Virus record (IMG/VR): IMGVR_UViG_3300036652_000269
Coordinates: 1-64,000 of that record
Strand: one strand, 5' to 3'
From: a virus
DNA length: 64,000 bases
Numbering within the stretch: position 1 is the stretch's first letter; every line of letters starts with the position of its first letter. The notes beneath the pieces were generated by a model. The model was not told the DNA's origin and did not search any database. It saw only the letters and a list, made by a program, of their open reading frames with translations. The translations under genes and the position numbers were made by a program. Below are positions 16,392-23,617 of this stretch, piece after piece.

Positions 16392-17453
16392 CTAAGCAGC
16401 AGTCGGGACAGAGTACGTAACGACGATGTAGCCGGACCCGCCTGCACCACCAGTGCCACCAGTGCCACCTGCACCCGAAGTTGCACCGTTTCCACCGCCG
16501 CCCCCACACCCACTATTGGCTGCCCCCGAGCCACCAGCTGTACCTGATCCAGTGGGTGCAGACCCAGCAATAGCTGGTGTTGCAGCGCCACCGGTTATAC
16601 CGGTGCCTGCGCTACCTGCCGGGCCTGGACCGACACTTCCACCGCTCCCACCACCTGGTTGCAAAAAACCCGTGTACCCGACATAGGCTAATCCAGCTGT
16701 GCCGTTGTTCGCAGGGCCGGCGTACGAGCTTCCTGTACTTCCGCCGCCGCCCCCACAGCCCCCACCACCGCCAGCGGGGAGGGTACCAGCAGACTGGCCA
16801 GGACTCTGGCTGCCAAAGCCACCAGTGCCACCACTGCCACCTGCACCACTGGCACCAGCGGATGTGATGTAGTTGCCAGCACCGCCGCCGCCACCTGAAC
16901 CACCACCACCGCCACCGCCAGGTCCACCGCCGGAACTACCACCAGTGCCACCACCGCTGCCGCCACCTGATCCAAAACCGTTACCTACACCCGCGGTATT
17001 TGTATAGTTTATTGTTGCACCATTCGTACCTCCGGCAGCACCAATCCCCGCTCCGCCATTCACTCCTGCGTACCCGCCACCACCACCACCACCACCACCG
17101 GGCGCCGTGCAGAAACCGAACGTGGTCATACCACCGGTCCCGCCTGCGCCACCCGATGTAGGGGTACTAGCGCCAGCAGTACCCCCAGCGCCACCTGCCC
17201 CAATGGTGTAGGTGATTCCGGTACCCGGCGTACACGGAACGTTCGGATACGGAATAGCAAACCCACTGCCGCCACCACCACCGGGCCCGGAGTAGGGACC
17301 ACCACCAGCACCACCACCGCCGCCGCCACCACCACCAACGACAATCACGCTGTCGAGGTTGGTAACACCTTGGGGTGGGGTCCACGTCCCGCTAGTTGTC
17401 AACTTGACAGACACCTTGGATGCCTGGCGGGTACGCAACTTCGATGCACTCAT
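16392..17453 (-). CDS. Glycine-rich tail fibre or adhesin
   Basis: 353 residues. A short N-terminal anchor (SVKLTTSGTWTPPQGVTNLDSVIVV) is followed by about 310 residues dominated by Gly with Ala, Ser, Thr and Pro, including many poly-Gly runs. Glycine-rich adhesive tips of this kind are known from phage receptor-binding proteins with polyglycine sandwich folds; this is inference here. The run of near-identical GGN codons makes the DNA highly repetitive and a likely site of length variation. Confidence 0.75.
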   Translation of the reverse strand: MSASKLRTRQASKVSVKLTTSGTWTPPQGVTNLDSVIVVGGGGGGGGGAGGGPYSGPGGGGGSGFAIPYPNVPCTPGTGITYTIGAGGAGGTAGASTPTSGGAGGTGGMTTFGFCTAPGGGGGGGGGYAGVNGGAGIGAAGGTNGATINYTNTAGVGNGFGSGGGSGGGTGGSSGGGPGGGGGGGSGGGGGAGNYITSAGASGAGGSGGTGGFGSQSPGQSAGTLPAGGGGGCGGGGGSTGSSYAGPANNGTAGLAYVGYTGFLQPGGGSGGSVGPGPAGSAGTGITGGAATPAIAGSAPTGSGTAGGSGAANSGCGGGGGNGATSGAGGTGGTGGAGGSGYIVVTYSVPTAA

Positions 17454-17456
17454 CTG

Positions 17457-17795
17457 CTAGCTCAACTCCTGACCGAATGCGGTGAAAGTGACGCCGGTTG
17501 CTGATGCACGAACCCCGATGATGTCACCGTTGGTGCCCGATCCCGCGACACCAAGTTGGAGTGATTCCACGGCGTTCGGGCCCAGGTCCATGTCGTAGAC
17601 CAGTGCTGTTGCGGCACCAGCAGCTGCACCAGCAGGGCGGACGTAGATTCTGAACGTCTTCTCGTTGGCGTCCGTGTTGCAGATCACGATGGACGAACAG
17701 ACGAACCCAAGCACGGTGTTGCCCGGTGCATACATCGGGGTGTCGGTGTTCGCGGTAGGCGACACCTGGCCCAGTATCTTCAACTGCTGTGCCAT
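17457..17795 (-). CDS. Small tail-region protein
   Basis: 112 residues; GGGGAGC before the ATG. The sequence is mostly beta (TVLGFVCSSIVICNTDANEKTFRIYVRPAG) and matches the general look of small trimeric accessory proteins beside tail fibres in actinophages. Its location among the fibre genes supports a virion role. No enzymatic motif. Confidence 0.65.
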   Translation of the reverse strand: MAQQLKILGQVSPTANTDTPMYAPGNTVLGFVCSSIVICNTDANEKTFRIYVRPAGAAAGAATALVYDMDLGPNAVESLQLGVAGSGTNGDIIGVRASATGVTFTAFGQELS

Positions 17796-17801
17796 GACTG
17801 G

Positions 17802-17969
17802 CTAGCTCCCCATCTGTAAGAAGGTTTGGGTGATGGCGTTGTGGTTGGCGTCGTTGGCAACACCTACCGCCGAACTGATACCTGCCTCGATGTTGTTCAA
17901 GTGGGCAGCATCGACAGCCGGTGCACCACCGTTCACCCAGGTGGTCTGTGCGTACGTCGGGTCTGGCAT
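17802..17969 (-). CDS. 55-residue tail-fibre-associated protein
   Basis: A short gene with ATG at 17969 after GGATAGGACCACCGAT. The sequence TTWVNGGAPAVDAAHLNNIEAGI is the short helical motif often seen at the N-terminus of phage fibre proteins (W-x-x-G-x-PxxxxxLNxIE). Here it is a free-standing small protein; it may cap or connect the fibre at the baseplate. Confidence 0.65.
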   Translation of the reverse strand: MPDPTYAQTTWVNGGAPAVDAAHLNNIEAGISSAVGVANDANHNAITQTFLQMGS

Positions 17970-17979
17970 ATCGGTGGTC

Positions 17980-18450
17980 CTATCCTCGAATGATGCTGTC
18001 GGTGCGGTCTAGGTACAGCGACTCGTTGATTGTCTTGTTATAACTGAATAGCAACCTCGCCACCATGATCCCAGAGTTCGGGGTAGCTGTCGCACCGACA
18101 CCTGCGAACCAGCCCAGTTCCTGGATGTTGACGTTCGATTCACCAGACGCGATCAGGGCCTGCGTATACATCTGCCCGGTTGCCGGTCTGGTCTGCGATG
18201 AAAAGCCCTTGCGGAAGACCTCAGCACCCAACTTCACGTCACTGTCCTGCGTTGTCGCTGTCCCGGTACCGGTGGCGATGTAGCGAACCCGGCCATCGGT
18301 GATCACACCAGCGGCCAGGTCAGCGAACATGCTTAGACCGGCATCGGTGATGTGGTTCTTGAATGTCTCTTTGAAAGTAACATGACCGTCTGGGTCAACA
18401 GCTGTCACTGTGACAAGCCCGAACCAACCGCCGCGTTCTTTGAATAGCAC
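17980..18450 (-). CDS. Tail fibre-like protein
   Basis: 156 residues from a GTG preceded by GAGGTTGAC. The sequence reads as beta-rich with a KNHITDAGLSMFADLAAG helix and YIATGTGTATTQDSDVKLG, a layout typical of short fibre or receptor-binding accessory proteins (conserved 'N-x-I-T-x-x-G' start and 'GTGT' turn). It directly follows the gpI-like gene, the normal place for tail fibres in contractile phages. Confidence 0.65.
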   Translation of the reverse strand: MLFKERGGWFGLVTVTAVDPDGHVTFKETFKNHITDAGLSMFADLAAGVITDGRVRYIATGTGTATTQDSDVKLGAEVFRKGFSSQTRPATGQMYTQALIASGESNVNIQELGWFAGVGATATPNSGIMVARLLFSYNKTINESLYLDRTDSIIRG

Positions 18451-18457
18451 GTCAACC

Positions 18458-19180
18458 TCAACAGGGGATCAGAGTGGAAGCGGGGTACAGGCTACCGCTG
18501 GGGAAGAAGCACGCATTGGTGATCGCCCCGAAACTTTCTGTCCATCCGACAGACTGGTCAGTCACCGTGGTGATGAACTGATGGCTGAGCAAAATACCTG
18601 CCGGTTTGGTCAGCGATGCAGCTGCCAGGATGACGCTGGCGTCACCTTGTTCCGACAACCGAGTGATGATATTGACGGTCCACTGGTCACCGTTGTAGTG
18701 GTCTTCCAGCAACACGGTGTAGGTAGGGCCAGACAACACTCGGCTGACTGCATTGGTGATGGCTTCCCGCGATCCTGCGTGCCAGCCCACCGATGCAGAT
18801 TCGATCAACAGCCGGTGCTGCGCTTCGGTGTCCGTGTCCAGCAAAGGAACACCGACTAGCTGAGCGATCCACGGCAACCATGCAGCATCAGCAGAACGGG
18901 CGTCCACCAAGTCGGATGTCTGTCCGATAGGTAGTGCTCCCGCATAGTTGATGGGCCGGGTGAACGTTTCGTTGTCCTGCGCCAGTTCACCGGTTGGCAT
19001 TTCATCAGGGAACAGGTAGTTCAAACGGGCCAGGATCAGTTCGAGTTCACCTATCCGGTCCGTGATGCCGGACAGCCAGGTCTTCAACTGCCAGCCCTGT
19101 GTGGCGTCGTTGGTGCGGTAGACCTCGGGCAACTTGGCGTAGATGCGTTCGGTGGTTGGCGTGTAGATAGGTTCAGACAT
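18458..19180 (-). CDS. Baseplate protein, P2 gpI-like
   Basis: 240 residues; the ATG at 19180 overlaps the TGA of the gpJ-like gene. YAKLPEVYRTND near the N-terminus, a helical ITDRIGELELILARL segment and the C-terminal DHYNGDQWTVNIITRL region match the tail-protein-I family that links the baseplate wedge to fibres. Gene order gp25-like, gpJ-like, gpI-like, fibre supports this. Confidence 0.78.
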   Translation of the reverse strand: MSEPIYTPTTERIYAKLPEVYRTNDATQGWQLKTWLSGITDRIGELELILARLNYLFPDEMPTGELAQDNETFTRPINYAGALPIGQTSDLVDARSADAAWLPWIAQLVGVPLLDTDTEAQHRLLIESASVGWHAGSREAITNAVSRVLSGPTYTVLLEDHYNGDQWTVNIITRLSEQGDASVILAAASLTKPAGILLSHQFITTVTDQSVGWTESFGAITNACFFPSGSLYPASTLIPC

Positions 19181-20802
19181 CACGTCACCGTCACAGCAAT
19201 GGTGCCAGCTTGCAGCAACGGTGCCAGGCCAGAGATAGCCACATCGGCAGCGGGTGCTGTCAAACTGACAACACGGTCAACGCCCGTGACGTTCGAAATG
19301 AGTGCGATGAGTTCGTTGTAGTACAAGGTGGTGCCCCAGCCCCAGGTGGATGGGCTGAGGTAACTCTGCAACGCTGCGACAACGGCGTTCTGCACGGTGG
19401 TCGGGTTGGCCCCGACGGCAGCCTTGACCGTGGTCGTGACGTTGATCGTTGTCAATGTCGGATCGACAATGTGAATCGCCAGGTTGGTTGCGGTTTGCGG
19501 GATCAGATCGTTGAGGATCGTTTCCTTGTTCGTCAGCGATACCGGTCCACTGGGCCCGTACACCGCGATGGTGATGTGGCCACCGTTACTGCCAGCAGTA
19601 CCTCCGGTGCCGCCTGCGATCCACGTAGAACCGTTTTCGGTCAGTAGGGCAACCTTGTCCACCCAGATGGTCTGCCCGGCCGCTGGTGTGGCTTGTGCGT
19701 CGTCCGAAATGACGATGTGGGCTTTGGCTGAACCAACTGGTGGAGTCATACCAAGGATTTCCAACGTGTTCCATTGGCCATGGGTGATTGGCAGATTGAC
19801 AGACTGGGTGGTCAGCGGGTTGCTGGTCTCATCGAGCCAATGCACCGACAATGTGTAGGTGGCACCCGCAGTGGCGTCGGGATAGATGTCCGCCATCACC
19901 GAATACAACTCGTTGTCGTTCACTGTGTAGTCAGTGTTGTAGGCGTACCCACCACCAGCAGTGGTGTTGTTCCGCACACACTTCAGTGCATGAGTACCGT
20001 CTTCGGCATGTGCAGTGTCCTGTGTGATGGTCCAGTTAGCTCCTGCTACCCAGCTGCCTACGCCGGTTTCGAAGCTGGCATCTACGGCGGTCAGCAGGTT
20101 CGTCGTTGGGTTGTAGTTGTCGATGGCCAACGCACGGTAGACGAAGGTGTAACCAAGTACGGCGTCCATGAAGTGCTGCGGGACCACCAACGTGTCAGTG
20201 AGCCGAGCCAACCGCTGGACTGCACGTGCCTGCCAAGCAGACGACGTTTCCGCGTCTGCACCACCGGCTACTGTCGATGCGATAGTCACGCTGTCCACAT
20301 ACAGGATGCTGTCGAGCACCTGGAGTGCTGTTCCGACCGCTACCCCGTTGGCTTCCGACGTGTACCTGTCACCTGTCGCGTTGACAGTCACGCTGGTAGA
20401 ACCTGGGGCCACCGTCGCAGCAGTGTCTGTCGTGAAGACAATCGGTAACAGGCCACCGGACAGGTTCAAGAGCAACCTGATACCGGACGGCAGGCTATGA
20501 CCCAGGTTGTCTGACAGATTGATAGTCACTGTTGTGGTGGGCTGGGCTCCGAGGTCGAGTGCAACACCGTACAGCTGGAAAAGTATCGACATGATAGAAC
20601 CGGGTAGACGGTTCACGGCGAAGGCCAGTTCGCTGACGATCCCGGCCAACGACTCCATCAGCAGGACTTCTGTGTTGCCTTCACGGGGTGTCCAGTCGGG
20701 CATCTTCGTCATCAAGTCGGCAAGCGCCGCGTTGAAGATGTCCTGTTCCGACTTGTCGTAAAGTGTCAGATCGACAAACGGCGTCAGGTCTGGGCTACCC
20801 AT
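19180..20802 (-). CDS. Baseplate J-like wedge protein with inserted lectin-type domain
   Basis: 540 residues; AGGAGAGAG precedes the ATG at 20802. The N-terminal part (EQDIFNAALADLMTKMPDW, LLMESLAGIVSELAF) and C-terminal part (VQNAVVAALQSYLSP, YYNELIALISNVTGVDRV) are the two halves of the baseplate-J family. Between them, around residues 245-400, is an extra jelly-roll-like region (ASFETGVGSWVAGANWTITQ...HALKCVRNN) that resembles family 4/9-type carbohydrate-binding modules. Five TGTC-N5-GACA copies lie in this gene. The insertion could contact surface glycans. Confidence 0.82.
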   Translation of the reverse strand: MGSPDLTPFVDLTLYDKSEQDIFNAALADLMTKMPDWTPREGNTEVLLMESLAGIVSELAFAVNRLPGSIMSILFQLYGVALDLGAQPTTTVTINLSDNLGHSLPSGIRLLLNLSGGLLPIVFTTDTAATVAPGSTSVTVNATGDRYTSEANGVAVGTALQVLDSILYVDSVTIASTVAGGADAETSSAWQARAVQRLARLTDTLVVPQHFMDAVLGYTFVYRALAIDNYNPTTNLLTAVDASFETGVGSWVAGANWTITQDTAHAEDGTHALKCVRNNTTAGGGYAYNTDYTVNDNELYSVMADIYPDATAGATYTLSVHWLDETSNPLTTQSVNLPITHGQWNTLEILGMTPPVGSAKAHIVISDDAQATPAAGQTIWVDKVALLTENGSTWIAGGTGGTAGSNGGHITIAVYGPSGPVSLTNKETILNDLIPQTATNLAIHIVDPTLTTINVTTTVKAAVGANPTTVQNAVVAALQSYLSPSTWGWGTTLYYNELIALISNVTGVDRVVSLTAPAADVAISGLAPLLQAGTIAVTVT

Positions 20803-20815
20803 GGTTCGCTCTCTC

Positions 20816-21133
20816 CTAGACCGTGGCTGTGTTCGTGTTGGCAAACTCGATTGCGATGGCAGCTTGTCCGTCCGACACCTGCTGCACGGTGATGCTGGCG
20901 ATGTTCACAGGCGGGCCGAACAGTGCAAGCTGTGCTGTAAGCATGGCATAGTCCAGCCCTTCGAAGGCGGCATCACGCATACCGAAGGACGGAACCTGCT
21001 CCCGCTCACCGGGGATAGTCATGACCAGCAGGGTCAACTGTTCGGCCAGGTATTCGTCTGAACCGTCCGGCTGGGTGACGACACTGCCGTCTGCTCCAAG
21101 CCTGAACGGGTGGCTTATCAACTGGGTAGACAT
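20816..21133 (-). CDS. Baseplate wedge protein, gp25-like
   Basis: 105 residues. Sequence STQLISHPFRLGADG...EYLAEQLTLLVMTIPGEREQVPSFGM matches the gp25/GPW family of small baseplate wedge proteins (start 'HPFRL', then helix, then 'T..GER...P.FG'). It precedes the gpJ-like gene as expected for contractile tails. Confidence 0.8.
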   Translation of the reverse strand: MSTQLISHPFRLGADGSVVTQPDGSDEYLAEQLTLLVMTIPGEREQVPSFGMRDAAFEGLDYAMLTAQLALFGPPVNIASITVQQVSDGQAAIAIEFANTNTATV

Positions 21134-21139
21134 GTCAGA

Positions 21140-21427
21140 TCACCATCCTGGCCAGGTCGGGCTTGCTGCTGGTGCAGCAATCGGGGCAGTCGGTTTCAAC
21201 AAGACACCCAGGATGGCGATCTGATCCTTCTGGTTGTCTATCGGAGTGACAAGCACCCGGTCACCAGGCTTCAAACCTGCGCTGTCGTGGGTGCTGATCC
21301 GGAAGTTCATCAGCATGTTGCACGGCCCGAGTTCACTGTTCCCGGCCAACTGGGTGGCAATGACGTAGGCACCGTCCCCGGTGATGCGGGTGACGGTGGC
21401 GCTGTAGGGACCTCCTGGTTGCAGCAT
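21140..21427 (-). CDS. Small OB-fold-like baseplate protein (spike candidate)
   Basis: 95 residues; its ATG overlaps the upstream TGA (TGATG). Segments PYSATVTRITGDGAYVIA, LKPGDRVLVTPIDNQKDQIAILG form alternating beta strands like the OB domain of gpV/gp5 spike proteins. It lacks the long beta-helix of a full spike, so a separate tip or a minimal spike is likely. Position between hub and gp25-like genes supports a spike role. Confidence 0.6.
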   Translation of the reverse strand: MLQPGGPYSATVTRITGDGAYVIATQLAGNSELGPCNMLMNFRISTHDSAGLKPGDRVLVTPIDNQKDQIAILGVLLKPTAPIAAPAASPTWPGW

Positions 21428-21846
21428 CAGTACCTGAGCCCTGGTACGAGCCCACCGGCTGTCCAGCGCAGGGCTAGCGCATCTGCTGCCCCATTGGGCC
21501 GGACACCGTAGATACGGCCTGACGCTTCCACTGTTCGCTTCCCATCGCCTAGTGACACTGCCACCATGATGCCCGACCACAGCAGTGCCCCACGGGTAAC
21601 CAGGGCTTGACTCACCGGGATGGTCTTGTTCCACCGCTGCACAAAGGCGAGTTGGTTGGCCTGACCGGTCGGCAGGAAGCTGGCCACCTGGTTGGCTGCC
21701 CAGGATGTCAGCAGCGAGCCATCGAAGTCATCATTCGACAGTGCGGTCACAAGGTCGGTGGCCACGTACCCGAACTGGCTGTTGCCTACATGCTGCATCA
21801 CCCAGTACACGAAGTCCGGCGCTTCGAGGGTGTTGATCCGGCCCAT
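21427..21846 (-). CDS. Degenerate NlpC/P60-like baseplate protein
   Basis: 139 residues; ATG overlaps the upstream TGA. The layout matches NlpC/P60 domains found in tail-tip proteins (helix, 'FDxSxL' block, then 'GDGxxxVEA'), but the usual FDCSGL reads FDGSLL here, so the catalytic Cys is missing, and the HVGIYLGDG block reads IMVAVSLGDG, lacking the His. It is therefore probably a structural pseudo-enzyme of the baseplate. The assignment rests on motif alignment by eye. Confidence 0.5.
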   Translation of the reverse strand: MGRINTLEAPDFVYWVMQHVGNSQFGYVATDLVTALSNDDFDGSLLTSWAANQVASFLPTGQANQLAFVQRWNKTIPVSQALVTRGALLWSGIMVAVSLGDGKRTVEASGRIYGVRPNGAADALALRWTAGGLVPGLRY

Positions 21847-22730
21847 CAGACTCTCGGCTGTGGTGTCGGGTTGATAGGCACGATCCCATTGATGGTGGCG
21901 TCCCCCTGGCCAAGCAGCAACGGGTACGCAACTGTCGATATGAAATACTGCATGTCGAACATGCCGCAGTTTTCTACCTGCATCACGTAGCCGGGCCGGA
22001 AGTTCACCGCACGGGCGGCAGGGATTGTCACAGAGATATTCCGGTCGTCCACCACACTGTCCAGGCTGGTGTTGGCGGTCGGGAACGAAGTCATCAGGTA
22101 GTCGGCGTTAGCTGCCGGGTCTGCCGAATAGATGCACCGCACCACCGGCATCGTCTGCATGAACCACGACGGCTGCCCGAAGTAGATGTGGCCTGCTACC
22201 TCCCATATCTGGAAGCCTTCTTCACGGGCCAACCTGACGAATGTCGTCCAGCTAGATGCATCGGTGTTGTTCTGGGTCGGCACGTACACGTCGCGGGCGA
22301 TGCTTGTCCGCGTCTTCGTGGGCTGCACCGTGCAAGTAGCCCCGACAGCTGCACATTCGGTCTCGATCCATTGGCTGGCAGATACGTTCCGTGAAACCAG
22401 TGCACCCTTGCGCAGCTTCAGTTTCTGAATGAGAGCAGGACGACAGGCAAGCGTGATCTGGCCCTTACCCGCTGCACTGGGCTGGATGCTGATCGATGCG
22501 ATGACCAGCCGTTGGTCGAGATAGTCAATCGTGGTGCCCTTGTTGAAGTAGCCTTTCTTCATGATAGATAGGTCGTCGTCGTTGAAAGTGAGGTTCAACT
22601 GCGACACCTGGGTGGCGTCCAGGGAAATGTCCGCTCCGATGACCGCTTCCGATATGTCCGCGGGCAGGGCGTTGCCTCGCAGGTACACATGGCTGACCAG
22701 CTGCTGTGGTTCCAGCGCAACGACTGTCAT
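21846..22730 (-). CDS. Baseplate hub protein (gpD/gp27-like)
   Basis: 294 residues; start overlaps the LysM gene's stop (ATGA). The region EAVIGADISLDATQVSQLNLTFNDDD at the start and FVRLAREEGFQIWEVAGHIYFGQPSW in the middle match late-control-D/gp27-type hub proteins, where a 'LA...G.....G..L.F' block is typical. It should form the central hub on which the spike sits. Confidence 0.7.
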   Translation of the reverse strand: MTVVALEPQQLVSHVYLRGNALPADISEAVIGADISLDATQVSQLNLTFNDDDLSIMKKGYFNKGTTIDYLDQRLVIASISIQPSAAGKGQITLACRPALIQKLKLRKGALVSRNVSASQWIETECAAVGATCTVQPTKTRTSIARDVYVPTQNNTDASSWTTFVRLAREEGFQIWEVAGHIYFGQPSWFMQTMPVVRCIYSADPAANADYLMTSFPTANTSLDSVVDDRNISVTIPAARAVNFRPGYVMQVENCGMFDMQYFISTVAYPLLLGQGDATINGIVPINPTPQPRV

Positions 22731-23617
22731 TGTGCAACCACCCTGGTCTTACCACCAGGAATCGTCACTGCGTCAGGAGACCACGCAGGCACTGCGTAGT
22801 TGCCGAACTTGTCTACCCGATAGACACCAGAGATCGGGTTGGTGTAACCCGACGCCTGCGACTTGGACTGCACGACAGCTGCGATCTGGGTCGCGGACGG
22901 GATCAGCAACTTCTGTCCGATAGACAACAGCGAGGGGTTGCGAATCCCGTTAGCGTCCGCGATCTGTGGCCACTTGCTGCCGTCTTTGTAAAAGGCCACG
23001 GCAATGGCGTACAGCGTGTCGCCCTTCTTCACCACGTAGTACGTCGAGGTACCAGCCACCGACGACGACTTGCCGTTCGATGGCAACGTGCCACCAGGGG
23101 GCTGCACCCCACCGGTTATCGGTCCGACATTGACGATGTAGTTGGACACTTCGGTGAACTGAAGGTCCACGGTCGCACGTGTGATCTCATTGGTCGTCGC
23201 GGATCGGGTTTCCGACGTGACGACCATGCCGGTCAGGTTCCACAGCCCCGATTCCATGGGGCCGTAGCTGACCACCAACCGGGCCCCGGTGTTGACGACG
23301 CTTGTCAGGGCGGTCAATGATGCCTCTGCACTAGCCTGCATGTCCCGGCTGGCGATGTAGATGGTCATCGACATCGTGCGGAGGTTCAGCCCCTGCTGGC
23401 TGAACAACGGCTTACGACCAGGACGACTGTCTGCTTGATAGTTGGCAGCAAACCCGTCGTGCGTCACGGCAGCGGGTGCGAACGGCACTATCAAGATGAC
23501 AGCACCGGCTTCGGTCTTGATGCTCATCTTGGGGTTCTGGGTCCGAACTGCTGCCGACTGTAGGGCCGATGACCCCACACCGATCAGCAGACGCCGGGTG
23601 GCAAGTGCACTGATCAT
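22727..23617 (-). CDS. LysM-containing baseplate/hub protein
   Basis: 296 residues; coupled to the tape measure gene by ATGA. The N-terminal about 165 residues are beta-rich. A LysM domain follows at about 190-240 (YYVVKKGDTLYAIAVAFYKD...LSIGQKLLIP). LysM proteins of this size, placed after the tape measure, are baseplate components in contractile phages (gp53 or XkdP type) and help bind the spike complex or peptidoglycan. Confidence 0.78.
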   Translation of the reverse strand: MISALATRRLLIGVGSSALQSAAVRTQNPKMSIKTEAGAVILIVPFAPAAVTHDGFAANYQADSRPGRKPLFSQQGLNLRTMSMTIYIASRDMQASAEASLTALTSVVNTGARLVVSYGPMESGLWNLTGMVVTSETRSATTNEITRATVDLQFTEVSNYIVNVGPITGGVQPPGGTLPSNGKSSSVAGTSTYYVVKKGDTLYAIAVAFYKDGSKWPQIADANGIRNPSLLSIGQKLLIPSATQIAAVVQSKSQASGYTNPISGVYRVDKFGNYAVPAWSPDAVTIPGGKTRVVAQ

